64,000 nt of DNA from an uncultured Methanobrevibacter sp. (GCF_937881195.1 NZ_CALGFC010000017.1:30683-94682), one strand, 5' to 3'. Shown: positions 47,814 to 57,747, counted from the stretch's first letter. Notes: generated by a model from the letters alone, not told the origin. Numbers and translations: made by a program.

Positions 47814-49202
47814 TTATACTTCTGGAAGATATATAGGAATATGTTCTTCCTTAACCCTTTTAAGTTCAGACTTAGGTAATAAACTTAATAATTTCCAACC
47901 AAGGTCTAAAGTTTCTTCAATAGTCCTATCTTCATCTTTAGCTTGAGTAATAAATTCTTCTTCAAAAGCATCAGCAAATTTCAAGAACTTTTGATCTCTT
48001 TCTGTAAGAGCTTCTTCACCGACAACAGCTACTAAATCTCTTAAATCACGACCTTCTGCATAAGCAGAATAAAGTTGATCAGAAACTCCACTATGATCTT
48101 CACGAGTTCTATCCTCACCAATACCTCCACTCATCAAACGAGACAAAGAAGGAAGTACATCTACTGGAGGATATATACCTTTTCTATGAAGGTCACGACT
48201 AAGTACAATTTGACCTTCAGTAATATAACCAGTTAAATCAGGAATTGGATGAGTGATATCATCTTGAGGCATTACCAAAATAGGCATTTGAGTAATAGAA
48301 CCTTCTTTACCTGCAATACGACCAGCACGTTCGTATAAACCAGCTAAATCAGTATACATGTAACCAGGATAACCTCTTCTTCCAGGTACTTCATCACGAG
48401 CAGCAGAAATTTCTCTTAAAGCTTCACAATAATTAGTTAAATCAGTTAAAATAACTAATACGTGCATATTATGTTCAAATGCTAAGTATTCTGCAGTAGT
48501 AAGAGCCATCTTAGGAGTAAGAATTCTTTCAATAGCAGGATCGTCTGCTAAGTTCATGAATACTGTAACACGTTCTAAAGCTCCAGTTCTCTCGAAATCT
48601 TTCATAAAGAAGTTAGCTTCTTCGTGAGTAATACCCATAGCAGCGAATATAACTGCAAATTCAGTTTCTTCTCCTACTACCTTAGCTTGTCTTGCAATCT
48701 GTGCAGCTAAGTCATTGTGAGGTAAACCAGAACCTGAGAAAATAGGTAATTTTTGACCTCTAACCAAAGTATTCATTCCATCAATAGTAGAAATACCAGT
48801 TTGAATGAATTCTGCAGGGAATTCACGAGCAGAAGGGTTCATTGGATTACCATTAATATCCAATTCTTTTTCAGGTATAATTTCTGGACCACCGTCGATA
48901 GGTTTACCAGTACCATCAAAAATACGACCCATCATATCTAATGAAACACCAATTTTTGCAGTTTGACCTGTAAAACGAGTTTTTGTGTTTTTGGTATTTA
49001 AATCACTAGTTCCTTCAAAAACTTGTATAACTGCAACATCTTTTTTGACTTCAAGAACTTGACCTCTTCTGTTTTCGCCATCAGGTGTCTCAATTTCTAC
49101 TATTTCGTTATAAGCAACACCATCTACTCCTTCAACAATCATTAAAGGACCAGCAACCTCAGTAACTGTGGTGTATTCTCTTGTTTTAATATCAGTATTC
49201 AT
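47814..49202 (-). CDS. ahaB: A-type ATP synthase subunit B
   Basis: 462 residues. This is the non-catalytic head subunit: the P-loop position reads FSGSGLPHNDLAAQIA rather than a Walker A, as normal for B. The typical LPSLSRLMSGG and the C-terminal LLPKSELKRVKEEHIPIY are present. It alternates with A in the A3B3 hexamer. GAGGTG is the SD; the gap to ahaA is 2 bp, so translation is coupled. Confidence 0.97.
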   Translation of the reverse strand: MNTDIKTREYTTVTEVAGPLMIVEGVDGVAYNEIVEIETPDGENRRGQVLEVKKDVAVIQVFEGTSDLNTKNTKTRFTGQTAKIGVSLDMMGRIFDGTGKPIDGGPEIIPEKELDINGNPMNPSAREFPAEFIQTGISTIDGMNTLVRGQKLPIFSGSGLPHNDLAAQIARQAKVVGEETEFAVIFAAMGITHEEANFFMKDFERTGALERVTVFMNLADDPAIERILTPKMALTTAEYLAFEHNMHVLVILTDLTNYCEALREISAARDEVPGRRGYPGYMYTDLAGLYERAGRIAGKEGSITQMPILVMPQDDITHPIPDLTGYITEGQIVLSRDLHRKGIYPPVDVLPSLSRLMSGGIGEDRTREDHSGVSDQLYSAYAEGRDLRDLVAVVGEEALTERDQKFLKFADAFEEEFITQAKDEDRTIEETLDLGWKLLSLLPKSELKRVKEEHIPIYLPEV

Positions 49203-49204
49203 TT

Positions 49205-50959
49205 TTACACCTCACCACATTGTTTAACAATTTCCTCTTGAACAGATTTCACCTTTGCAGGGAATTCTTCTTCAGAAACAAATTTCAATCTACCAATTTC
49301 CTCTTTAACATTGAGTCCAATAAGATCTTTTGATGATGCTCCTCTTTCTAAAGCTTTATTAGCTTCTCTTTGGAAGGAAACAATAGTTCTTAAAAGTTCA
49401 AATTGTTTTAAAGGAGAACAATAAGTATCAACTTCATGATATGCATTTTGTTGTAAGAAATCTTCTCTTAACATACGAGTAGTTTCTAATGTAACTTGTT
49501 CACTATCTGGAAGTGCATCAGGACCAACGAGTTGTACAATTTCCTGAAGTTCAGATTCTTTTTGTAATAAAACCATAGCTTCATCACGAAGAGATCTCCA
49601 ATCTCCACCAACACTTCCTTTCCACCATTCTTGTACACTATCTACATACAAGGAATAACTTTGTAACCAATCAATTGAAGGGAAGTGACGTTTATCTGCA
49701 AGTGATGCATCTAATGCCCAAAATACTTTACAAATACGTAATGTATTTTGTGTAACAGGTTCAGATAAATCTCCACCAGGAGGTGAAACTGCTCCAACAA
49801 CAGAGACAGATGAAACTTTACTTTCACTTCCAATTGTATTGACTCTTCCAGCTCTTTCATAGAACTGAGCAAGTCTTGAAGCAAGATATGCAGGATATCC
49901 TTCTTCACCAGGCATTTCTTCAAGTCTTCCTGAAATTTCCCTCATAGCTTCTGCCCAACGAGATGTTGAATCTGCCATAAGAGCTACATCATAACCTTGA
50001 TCACGGAAGTATTCTGCAATAGTAATTCCAGTATATACACAAGCTTCACGAGCTGCAACAGGCATGTTAGAAGTATTAGCTATAAGAACTGTTCTATCCA
50101 TTAAAGGATTCCCAGTCTTTGGATCTTCAAGCTCAGGAAACTCTAAAAGTACTTCAGTCATTTCGTTTCCACGTTCTCCACAACCAACATATACAACAAT
50201 GTCTGCATCTGCCCATTTAGCTAATTGTTGTTGAGTAACAGTTTTACCTGCACCAAATGGTCCAGGAATAGCTGCTGTACCACCTTTAGCTACAGGGAAG
50301 AAAGTATCCAATACTCTTTGACCTGTAACAAGAGGTACATCTGGATCAAGTTTTTCTTTATAAGGTCTACCTTTTCTAACTGGCCATTTTTGAAGCATTT
50401 GAACTTTTTTAATTCCATCTTTAGTTTCAATCTCAGCAATATCTTCTATTACTGTAAATTCTCCACTTGAAACAATACTTTTTACTGTACCTTCAATAGT
50501 TGGAGGAAGTAAAATTTTTTGAAGAACTGCAGAAGTTTCTTGAACTTCACCAAGAATGTCTCCACCTTTTACTTGATCTCCTACTTTAGCTACTGGTTTA
50601 AAAGTCCATTTTTTCTCTTTATCAATAGATGGTACATCTACACCTCTTTCAATAAAGTCACCAGTTTTAGATTTAATAACTTCAAGAGGTCTTTGAATTC
50701 CATCAAAAATTGAACCCATAATACCGGGACCAAGTTCTACAGATAATGGTCCACCAGTACTTTCTATCTTCTCACCAGGCCTTAAACCCGCTGTTTCTTC
50801 ATAAACCTGAATGGTTGCAGTATCGCCTTCAAGCTCAATTATTTCACCAATAAGCTTATCGTTACCAACCTTAACCATTTCATGCATTTGAGTTCCTCTC
50901 ATCCCATCAGCGACGATAACAGGACCTGCAATTTTAATAATATTTCCTTCAGTAATCAT
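49205..50959 (-). CDS. ahaA: A-type ATP synthase subunit A (catalytic)
   Basis: 584 residues. It has the A/V-type bulge domain (about residues 110-190) and a Walker A GPFGAGKT (233-240). GERGNEM carries the catalytic Glu, and SRWAEAMREISGR is conserved. It catalyses ATP synthesis from ADP and phosphate driven by the ion gradient. There is no intein, although the archaeal gene sometimes carries one at the P-loop. The ATG overlaps the stop of ahaF by 4 bp. Confidence 0.98.
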   Translation of the reverse strand: MITEGNIIKIAGPVIVADGMRGTQMHEMVKVGNDKLIGEIIELEGDTATIQVYEETAGLRPGEKIESTGGPLSVELGPGIMGSIFDGIQRPLEVIKSKTGDFIERGVDVPSIDKEKKWTFKPVAKVGDQVKGGDILGEVQETSAVLQKILLPPTIEGTVKSIVSSGEFTVIEDIAEIETKDGIKKVQMLQKWPVRKGRPYKEKLDPDVPLVTGQRVLDTFFPVAKGGTAAIPGPFGAGKTVTQQQLAKWADADIVVYVGCGERGNEMTEVLLEFPELEDPKTGNPLMDRTVLIANTSNMPVAAREACVYTGITIAEYFRDQGYDVALMADSTSRWAEAMREISGRLEEMPGEEGYPAYLASRLAQFYERAGRVNTIGSESKVSSVSVVGAVSPPGGDLSEPVTQNTLRICKVFWALDASLADKRHFPSIDWLQSYSLYVDSVQEWWKGSVGGDWRSLRDEAMVLLQKESELQEIVQLVGPDALPDSEQVTLETTRMLREDFLQQNAYHEVDTYCSPLKQFELLRTIVSFQREANKALERGASSKDLIGLNVKEEIGRLKFVSEEEFPAKVKSVQEEIVKQCGEV

Positions 50960-51276
50960 TTAACCATCTCTACCCCAATAACTCTTTTAATAAGTTCACC
51001 CATAGGGTCATTATCCCTATTAGATGGGCCAGATTTATCCGGTATTTCAATAATCATTGGTAATACATCAGAACCAATTTTTTTGTCAATATATTCCCTA
51101 ATATTATCAGCTATAACTTCTGTGATAATGATAATTGAAATTTCGTTATTCATTAATTCATCTAATGCATTTTTCGCATCTTCATTTGTTTCTACAATTT
51201 TACTTACTTTTACTCCACCAAGTTGAAAACCAGTGACAGTATCAATATCACCAATTACTGCTACAGAGGATTTCAC
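50956..51276 (-). CDS. ahaF: A-type ATP synthase subunit F
   Basis: 106 residues with a CheY-like Rossmann fold: AVIGDIDTVTGFQLGGV at the N-terminus and DEDAKNALDEL as the next helix region. It is part of the central stalk and known to regulate the V/A-type enzymes. The GTG start has an AAGGAG SD located inside the end of ahaC. It overlaps ahaC and ahaA by 4 bp each. Confidence 0.95.
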   Translation of the reverse strand: MKSSVAVIGDIDTVTGFQLGGVKVSKIVETNEDAKNALDELMNNEISIIIITEVIADNIREYIDKKIGSDVLPMIIEIPDKSGPSNRDNDPMGELIKRVIGVEMVK

Positions 51277-52427
51277 ACTAACATCTCCTTAAGTTCAGAT
51301 ATTGGGAAGTTAATTTCTCTTTTAGCACGAACAATAATTTTTAAATTTTTAATCTCTCTTTCTTTTTGACTTAAAAATCCTAAAATTGGGCCAATACCTA
51401 ATGGTTTTCTTAAAGATAGAGATTTAGCATTATTAATAAGATATTCGTCTAAAGTTTTTTCAAATATAGAAACTGAACCAGTTTCATTATATTCAGAAAG
51501 AGCATCAGCAAGAATATTTGAAAAATCAGTACCTTCTAAACTAGATATAACACCAGCTACATCTTCAGATTCCATTAAGTCTTTTAATTTCCATTCCCTC
51601 AATTTATATCCATTTTGTATCATATATGGGGAAGTCTTATCATAAGATAACCCATCTGCTTTTGCCCTAATAATTAATTTAAGATTAGAAACATCTACTT
51701 GATCACCAACATAAGAATATAAAACCTGAGAATTCTCATCAGAAGGTGTTCCAGATGATTCTAAAAGGTTTTGCAAATAATATTTATCTAAAGCAGATTC
51801 TAGCGGCAATATCATGCCTAATTCTTCATATTCAGGAATTGCATCTTCAAGAATAGCAGAATATTCAGTACCATCTAAACCTGTTATAACCTCATTTATA
51901 TTATTTGCATCAGCTAATTGTTCAATTTCCCCATATAATTTTCCAGTGGGAATTAAAAGGTTCAAAGTCGCTTTTTTATCCATACCCATTTGTTTAGCTG
52001 CAAGTAAACTTTTTATATTAGTTATATCTGACTTTTTAGCTAAAGCATAAAATGACTTTTGAACTTTTTTAGGAGCTATTCTTGAGAGTAAATCATAAGT
52101 TTCTGCAAGTTGAATATCAAATGCTTTTTCAAGTTCAAAATTATCAACATATTCTGCATAGTCAGGAAATCCTCTAAGATAATTTTTAACTTCATCAAGA
52201 GTATTAGATTCAACAATTTCAGAAATTTGTTTTTCATCAAATAGTCTTCCTTTTCTAGCTCTTACTCTTGCAATAGGATGGAGATAAGGATAAATATCCA
52301 ATACGGGTCTGCTTGTAATAATAACAATAATTGCGCCTACCACAACAACTGCAATAACAGCCAATGCAATAAATGCTTCTGGAGATATTCCAAATTGACT
52401 TAACAATGCAGTAATTTCATCAGCCAT
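51273..52427 (-). CDS. ahaC: A-type ATP synthase subunit C
   Basis: 384 residues. A funnel-shaped helical subunit that connects the ring of K subunits to the D/F shaft. Three repeated helical units are visible, each with a YLRGFPDYAEYV- or ALDKYYLQNL-like piece. The first 40 residues include a hydrophobic helix (AVIAVVVVGAIIVIIT) before YPYLHPIARVRARKG. Such an N-terminal membrane helix is, to my recollection, also present in other Methanobacteriales. GGAGAG is the SD. Confidence 0.95.
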   Translation of the reverse strand: MADEITALLSQFGISPEAFIALAVIAVVVVGAIIVIITSRPVLDIYPYLHPIARVRARKGRLFDEKQISEIVESNTLDEVKNYLRGFPDYAEYVDNFELEKAFDIQLAETYDLLSRIAPKKVQKSFYALAKKSDITNIKSLLAAKQMGMDKKATLNLLIPTGKLYGEIEQLADANNINEVITGLDGTEYSAILEDAIPEYEELGMILPLESALDKYYLQNLLESSGTPSDENSQVLYSYVGDQVDVSNLKLIIRAKADGLSYDKTSPYMIQNGYKLREWKLKDLMESEDVAGVISSLEGTDFSNILADALSEYNETGSVSIFEKTLDEYLINNAKSLSLRKPLGIGPILGFLSQKEREIKNLKIIVRAKREINFPISELKEMLV

Positions 52428-52438
52428 AATTCTCTCTC

Positions 52439-53059
52439 CTAACTAAATAAAATTTTAGCAACTTCAGATCTTAGTGCCTTCTTATATCTTAACATTCTTG
52501 CTTCTATAGTATTGTTAACTTCTATTTCACCATTTTTAGTTTTTATTACAGCACCACCAATGGCATCAATAGATTCACCAAACTCTAATGAAGTATCTTT
52601 ATCTGTTTTAGATTTAATATCATTAGCTATTGCATTAATATCAGTAATTTTAGACTTATCTTCTTCTTTAACATGAACAGTTAAATCTCCACCACCAATT
52701 TCAATTGCTGCTTCTTTAATCATTTTGATTAAAGCATCAACATATTCATCAGTGTTGGAAGAGGATATATCTTTTAATTCTGCATTAGCTTTTTCGAAAG
52801 CTGATTCTATTACTTCTTCTCTTGCCTCTAATCCCATTCTTCTGGAATTCATCTTAGCTTCAGATATTATTTGCTGATATCTCATGTCAGATTGTTTTTT
52901 CGCATCATCCAATATTTTACTCTTTTCAAGTTCCGCTTGTTTATTTCCATTATCAATAATGGAATTAACTTCAACTTCAGCTTCTTGGAGGATTTTATCA
53001 GCATTAGTCTGAGCTTCAGACATTATATTAGAGACAATTTTTTCTGTCCCAGAGCTCAT
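52439..53059 (-). CDS. ahaE: A-type ATP synthase subunit E
   Basis: 206 residues: a long N-terminal charged helix (peripheral stalk coiled coil with H) followed by a compact C-terminal domain (DAIGGAVIKTKNGEIEVNNT is its conserved piece) that binds the head. It forms the stator with AhaH. TGGAGG is the SD. The gap to ahaK is 15 bp and to ahaC 11 bp. Confidence 0.95.
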   Translation of the reverse strand: MSSGTEKIVSNIMSEAQTNADKILQEAEVEVNSIIDNGNKQAELEKSKILDDAKKQSDMRYQQIISEAKMNSRRMGLEAREEVIESAFEKANAELKDISSSNTDEYVDALIKMIKEAAIEIGGGDLTVHVKEEDKSKITDINAIANDIKSKTDKDTSLEFGESIDAIGGAVIKTKNGEIEVNNTIEARMLRYKKALRSEVAKILFS

Positions 53060-53074
53060 TTAATTGACCTCCAT

Positions 53075-53563
53075 TTAACCTAAAATTCCGCCGAATACCA
53101 TGAGTAATATAGCTATTAAGAAACCATAAATAGCCTGAGTTTCTGGTAATGCAGAGAAAATAATACCTTGAGCAAACATACTTTTTTCTTCAACAATTGC
53201 TCCAACAGAGGAAGCTGCAGCTATACCTTGACCCATACCAGAACCAAGACCTGCAAATCCAATAGATGCACCTACACCAATAGCAACAAGACCTGCTGTA
53301 GTTGAAAGACCTTCTCCTCCACCAAGTAATCCAGAAAATACAAGTAATAATATAGCAATCAAGAAACCATAAATAGCCTGAGTTTCTGGTAATGCAGAGA
53401 AAATAATACCTTGAGCAAACATACCTTTATCTTCTGCTACAGCACCTACACTCCCTGCTGCTGCCATTCCTTGACCTAAACCTGATCCTAAACCTGCAAA
53501 TCCAATAGCTACCCCAGCACCAATCGCTGCAAGAGCAGTACCTAATGCAATTTCTACTGCCAT
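53075..53563 (-). CDS. ahaK: A-type ATP synthase subunit K (proteolipid, duplicated hairpin)
   Basis: 162 residues with four membrane helices, formed by two homologous hairpins. Both contain the ion-binding glutamate in FSALPETQAIYGF, so each hairpin should carry a site. Gly-rich helix 1/3 (IGFAGLGSGLGQG / IGFAGLGSGMGQG) packs the ring. The PET-Y arrangement is the type associated with Na+ binding in related enzymes, so Na+ coupling is plausible. A 64-bp stretch is identical in both halves. AAGGAG is the SD. A 259-bp spacer separates it from ahaI. Confidence 0.97.
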   Translation of the reverse strand: MAVEIALGTALAAIGAGVAIGFAGLGSGLGQGMAAAGSVGAVAEDKGMFAQGIIFSALPETQAIYGFLIAILLLVFSGLLGGGEGLSTTAGLVAIGVGASIGFAGLGSGMGQGIAAASSVGAIVEEKSMFAQGIIFSALPETQAIYGFLIAILLMVFGGILG

Positions 53564-53822
53564 AATTTTTATCTCCTTAATTATTTAATTATAATCTTAC
53601 GATTTAATATATTAACATTTTAAAATTTTTTAAAGTTGTAATTTAACAATTTAAAATCAAATAACAATCAAAATCAAATTAATATTCAATTAAATTTGTT
53701 ATTTTAAAATTAAATATCTTTATTATTTATTATACCAAAATTAACTATTGATACTCCATAATAAATGATATTTAATAAATGATATTTAATAAATGATTTT
53801 TATAAATTAATAAACATACACA
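53564..53822 (-). promoter_or_regulatory. ahaI-ahaK spacer, possible internal promoter
   Basis: 259 bp inside the operon. On the minus strand TTAATATATTAAA near 53600-53612 could be a TATA box about 40 bp before ahaK. A 14-bp tandem repeat (AATAAATGATATTT-like units at 53761, 53775, 53789) lies nearer ahaI. An extra promoter would fit the higher need for K, the ring subunit. Confidence 0.3.
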
Positions 53823-55859
53823 TTATTCTTCTTTTAATTTAGTAAAAGTTCTTTTTGCACTAAATGGGTCGAAATTATTTTTACCTCCCATAAAGAACTG
53901 AGCAAAAAATTCAACGTAATTCAAACGAAGTGCATTGATAAATCCACCCAATACTTGGAACATAAAGTTTACCATATGGCCAAATAAGAATATTATTATT
54001 GCAAGTATAATTCCAATTCCTGGAACCATTCCATTTACCATATCAGCTAAGATATTAACAGTCATTGCAATTCCTCCAGTAGCTAAACAAAGAGCTAAAA
54101 GACGAGCATAAGACAAAATATCGCCCATGAATGAAAAAATATCCATTAATGCGTATAAACCTCCACCCCATACAAGTAATATTAAACTAAGTATAAGAAG
54201 TGCTATACCAATACCCATTCCAATAATACCAATAGATGGCATCATGAAACCAATTGCTAAAAATACGATACCTGCTTCTAAGAAAAACCAAACAATTTGA
54301 GAACTAATAGCTTCTTTCTTATTTCCATATCTCCAATTGTTGATCATCCCTAAAATAAAACCAATATTTGTATAAATTACCCCTATAATTATAGCTAAAA
54401 TAAGAATATTTTGAGGTTGTTTAAATGCATCTATTGCAGGTATAACTGTTGGAAGAGGTACACCTAAGAATCTTGGAACAAAATCTCCAATGAAACCCCC
54501 AGTAAGAAGCCCCATTATTATTGCCCATATTCCACACATTATAAATATTGCACCAAAACTTTTCATAGTATTATTAACTTTGCCCATACCAGTGTATAAA
54601 AGAATACCGATTATTGAAACAAAAATACCATAAAATGCATCGGTTAAATTAAAACCAAAGAAAAATGGTAATGTGATTGCAACCAATATTGTAGGATCAA
54701 TTTCCTTATATTTTAAGGGAGAATACATATCTACAATTACTTCATATGGTTTTGCATACCAATTATTATTATGAAGAACAGGAACATCTTCGTCATTATC
54801 ACCAATGTCTTCAACTTCAACAATTGCATGTCCTTCACTAGATGTAGTTATTACTTCAGTAGTCTCAACTACTTTCTTTAAAGGAACCCATGCTTCTAGC
54901 ATGGTTGTTTTATCAGTTTGACCAAAAGTAGCGAAAATTTCATTTCTCTCTTTTTCAATTTCTAACTGTTCTTTTAAAACTAAAATATCTTGATCATACT
55001 TCTCAGCAACTTCTTTAAGTTCTGATAAAAGTATTTCTTTATCTTTTTCTGCTTCTGAAATTTTTGATTCTGAATAGCTAATAATTTCAGAAGGCTTTCC
55101 TTCTAAACCACTAACATCATACTTTTCAAACTCATATTTCCTAAGCAAAGAATATATATCTTCTTTATATTCATTCAAGGTAATGACAATAAGAATTTCA
55201 TCATTATTTTTTTTATTACCTTTATTTTTTTTGCCATCACTAACAACATTAGGACCTTGTAATATCTCTAAATTGTCAGTTACTGCATTTGCTTTTTCTT
55301 TAAATTTTAAAGCATTTTCAACATTAATCCTTCCGACAAGTGTTGTTGTGTACTTAGTATCACTTAAGAGTGCCAAATCTAAATCAAAATTATTTAATTT
55401 ATTAGCTAACTCTTTATTTGACTGTAATTCAGTCATTACACCATCGAGAGCTGAAATTTTATCTTCTATAACACCTGTTTGCGACTCTACTTCATTTAAG
55501 ACGGATTCTGCCCTATTAACTAATCCATCAGTATCCAATTTTTCCACTTCTCTCTTTTCAGGAATTGGAGGTTTTACAAAAGATTTTATCATATCTTTTA
55601 TACTTCCCTTACCTTCCAAAACATTACCAAAAGTTTCAGAAAGTCCTGTAGTTTTCATAAGAAGTGAAGAAACCTTACCAGTTTGCGAAGTTGCTTTTGA
55701 AGGTGATAAAAGTTGCGCCCATTCAGGATTCTGTTGAACACGCTCAGAAATATCATCAATTTGAGCAATACCCTTCTCATGCAATTCACTAACTAGCTTT
55801 TCAGAGTATTGATCTAATGTTATTATCTTAAGTTTACGCATTCTCTCTGTTTGGAACAT
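53823..55859 (-). CDS. ahaI: A-type ATP synthase subunit I (a-subunit)
   Basis: 678 residues from the ATG at 55859, chosen to match the family start FQTERMRKLKIITLD; the frame is open 18 codons further into ahaH. The N-terminal half (to about residue 385) is a cytoplasmic domain with coiled coils that binds the peripheral stalks. The C-terminal half has about eight membrane helices forming the ion half-channels. The essential Arg lies in the helix region SYARLLALCLATGGIAM. The last segment RLNYVEFFAQFF is highly conserved. It ends 259 bp before ahaK. Confidence 0.96.
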   Translation of the reverse strand: MFQTERMRKLKIITLDQYSEKLVSELHEKGIAQIDDISERVQQNPEWAQLLSPSKATSQTGKVSSLLMKTTGLSETFGNVLEGKGSIKDMIKSFVKPPIPEKREVEKLDTDGLVNRAESVLNEVESQTGVIEDKISALDGVMTELQSNKELANKLNNFDLDLALLSDTKYTTTLVGRINVENALKFKEKANAVTDNLEILQGPNVVSDGKKNKGNKKNNDEILIVITLNEYKEDIYSLLRKYEFEKYDVSGLEGKPSEIISYSESKISEAEKDKEILLSELKEVAEKYDQDILVLKEQLEIEKERNEIFATFGQTDKTTMLEAWVPLKKVVETTEVITTSSEGHAIVEVEDIGDNDEDVPVLHNNNWYAKPYEVIVDMYSPLKYKEIDPTILVAITLPFFFGFNLTDAFYGIFVSIIGILLYTGMGKVNNTMKSFGAIFIMCGIWAIIMGLLTGGFIGDFVPRFLGVPLPTVIPAIDAFKQPQNILILAIIIGVIYTNIGFILGMINNWRYGNKKEAISSQIVWFFLEAGIVFLAIGFMMPSIGIIGMGIGIALLILSLILLVWGGGLYALMDIFSFMGDILSYARLLALCLATGGIAMTVNILADMVNGMVPGIGIILAIIIFLFGHMVNFMFQVLGGFINALRLNYVEFFAQFFMGGKNNFDPFSAKRTFTKLKEE

Positions 55860-55869
55860 TCCTCTCACA

Positions 55870-56184
55870 CTACAATATATTTTTAACAATAATTGAAGCA
55901 GCTTCATCAACATTAGCCATAGACTTGTCTTTAATAGACATTACATCATTTTTAGCTTTAGATGTTATAGAATTAGCTTCTTTTCTTGCATTTTCTTCTG
56001 CTTTAAAAATAGTATCTTTAGCTTCTTCATTAGCTGAGTTCTTAGCTGTCTGGATAGACTCATCAGATTTAATTTTAGAATCTTCGATTAATTGAACAGA
56101 TTTAACCTTAGAATCTTCAATTAATTGATCAGCATCGTTTTCAGCTTTTTTAATCTTTGTAATAGCTTCCGATATCGCTGTCAT
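55870..56184 (-). CDS. ahaH: A-type ATP synthase subunit H
   Basis: 104 residues, nearly all one charged helix with Lys/Glu/Ala heptads; LIEDSK and KIKSDESI segments recur. H pairs with E as the peripheral stalk. It is the first gene of the operon: GGTGG is the SD and a clear TATA-like element lies about 40 bp upstream. It is separated from ahaI by 10 bp. Confidence 0.93.
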   Translation of the reverse strand: MTAISEAITKIKKAENDADQLIEDSKVKSVQLIEDSKIKSDESIQTAKNSANEEAKDTIFKAEENARKEANSITSKAKNDVMSIKDKSMANVDEAASIIVKNIL

Positions 56185-56196
56185 AATTAACCACCA

Positions 56197-56244
56197 TGGT
56201 AAATGAAAGTTTTATTATGCATTATATATATCTTTTTCTACTTG
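56197..56244 (-). promoter_or_regulatory. promoter of the ATP synthase operon
   Basis: On the minus strand GTAGAAAAA (BRE-like) is followed directly by GATATATATAAT (56232-56221). This centres the TATA box about 42 bp before the ahaH ATG and predicts a leader of about 15-20 nt with the GGTGG SD. Confidence 0.6.
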
Positions 56245-56781
56245 CCCCTAATAGAAAACCAAAAGGAAATTTTTAATAATTAAGAAGTAAAAGGTATTAA
56301 CTTAATTATTAAACTCTTTAAAATTCAATAAAAGCTAAAAATAAAATTTGAATAAGAAATAAAAAGATTTCAAATAAATATAATCAGATAAAAAAATGAT
56401 ATAATTAAGGACAATACTATAATGGGCCATAAAATTGTTAAAAAAGAAACAAAAATGATTAGAAAAAATAAAAAAATATTAATAAAAGTGAAACTTATAA
56501 TAAAAATAATATAACATTATATATTTTTTATATAAAATATTAGTGAGATAGTTAGTATCTAAATTGACATATAAAATTTGAAATAAATGTATAAATATTT
56601 TAAAAAATTTTAGAAAAAATTTAAAGCAAATATCCAAATTATATCATAAACGGATAAATTTAATAATATATATTATTAATATAATTAGTAAATTAATTAG
56701 TAAGTTAATTAAGAATTTAATTAGTAAATTAATTATAATAAATTAGTAAATTAATAAATTAGTAAATTAATAAAATTCAAC
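56245..56781. other. AT-rich spacer
   Basis: About 540 bp upstream of the ATP synthase operon and downstream of the SdpI-like gene. Only a 30-codon Lys/Ile frame on the plus strand (56422-56514) was noticed, and it is not convincing. Confidence 0.5.
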
Positions 56782-57444
56782 CTATATTTTTGTAAATTCA
56801 TAATAAGAATATAAAATTGGAACTATTACTACTAAAAAAACAGATATTAACAATCCAACAATAATATATATAATATTACTACTAAGAAGTGTAGCTAATG
56901 AATATATAATTAATATAAACCCACCAACCATTGATGTGTAAGAAGCTAATTTATGAGTTTTTTTCCAAATTAGATCATTTTTTAGAGTCCAGCGATTTTT
57001 AATGACAAAAATATTATTAGATTTTCTATTTTCCAAGAAATAACTTAAAAAAATAAAAAAAACAGCCAATAAAATCGAAATTAAAAAAAATAAATCAATA
57101 GAAGATTTGCTAAAAAAATCAACATTTAAATTATTAAACCCCATTAGAAAAACAAAAATCCAACTTAAAAAAATCAAGATTAAAATTATCCCTGAAACTA
57201 AATTATTTCTAATATTGTTTTTTTCTAAATCAATCCCATTATAGTAAGAATAAAAAATATAAATTGAAGTAATAATAATTGGGAGAATACCGAAAAAAGG
57301 AATAAACCATCTAAATCCCAAAAAATTCATATTTTCGAAAAGATTACTATAAATTGGAAAAATATTAGGAAGCCCAAAAGTTACTAATATCAATGTTATT
57401 AAATTTAATATTGTTAAAGGAAATATGAATTTGATAATTCTCAT
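56782..57444 (-). CDS. SdpI/YhfL-like membrane protein
   Basis: 220 residues with six to seven membrane helices. The diagnostic piece is VIKNRWTLKNDLIWKKTHKL (the SdpI family W-T-L-x(2)-x-x-W-x-x-T-H), followed by two helices. In Bacillus, SdpI gives immunity to a killing toxin and acts as a receptor for autoregulation; no such toxin is seen here, so the archaeal role is open. AAAGG lies about 9 nt before the ATG. The gene stands alone, followed by the ATP synthase promoter region. Confidence 0.8.
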   Translation of the reverse strand: MRIIKFIFPLTILNLITLILVTFGLPNIFPIYSNLFENMNFLGFRWFIPFFGILPIIITSIYIFYSYYNGIDLEKNNIRNNLVSGIILILIFLSWIFVFLMGFNNLNVDFFSKSSIDLFFLISILLAVFFIFLSYFLENRKSNNIFVIKNRWTLKNDLIWKKTHKLASYTSMVGGFILIIYSLATLLSSNIIYIIVGLLISVFLVVIVPILYSYYEFTKI

Positions 57445-57747
57445 AAAAACAAACCTTTATTAAAAAATAAAAATGCACCTATAATCTGTAATGATTATAA
57501 TAAAATCATAATAATTAAAAATAAATAAAATAATATTATTGAAAATAAATAATAAGCTAATTTATGATAAATTTATAATATTATTAACATTTATATTATT
57601 ATTAATAATCATAATATTATTTATTGATTTAATTTTAATAATTATAAATAAATTAATAAATTTTAGTCAAATAAATCTATTTAGATATTATATAATTTTA
57701 AATGGTATTTTTTATAGCATATCATTTGTAATTACTACTGAGTAATG
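57445..57747. other. AT-rich spacer
   Basis: 303 bp. A 68-codon plus-strand frame starting with TTG (57539-57745) consists of Ile/Leu/Asn/Lys only and has no SD. It is taken as a composition artefact. Confidence 0.5.

Noticed and set aside
55183..55737. 184-codon plus-strand frame opposite ahaI
   Set aside because: Antisense shadow of the conserved ahaI gene; no SD and no protein-like motif.
56422..56514. 30-codon basic plus-strand frame after AAGGA
   Set aside because: Composition is Lys/Ile from AAA and ATA codons, with none of the codon variety seen in the 31-residue gene at 59562; SD spacing is long.
57539..57745. 68-codon plus-strand frame
   Set aside because: It starts with TTG, has no Shine-Dalgarno and is almost only Ile, Leu, Asn and Lys, as expected from AT-rich noise.
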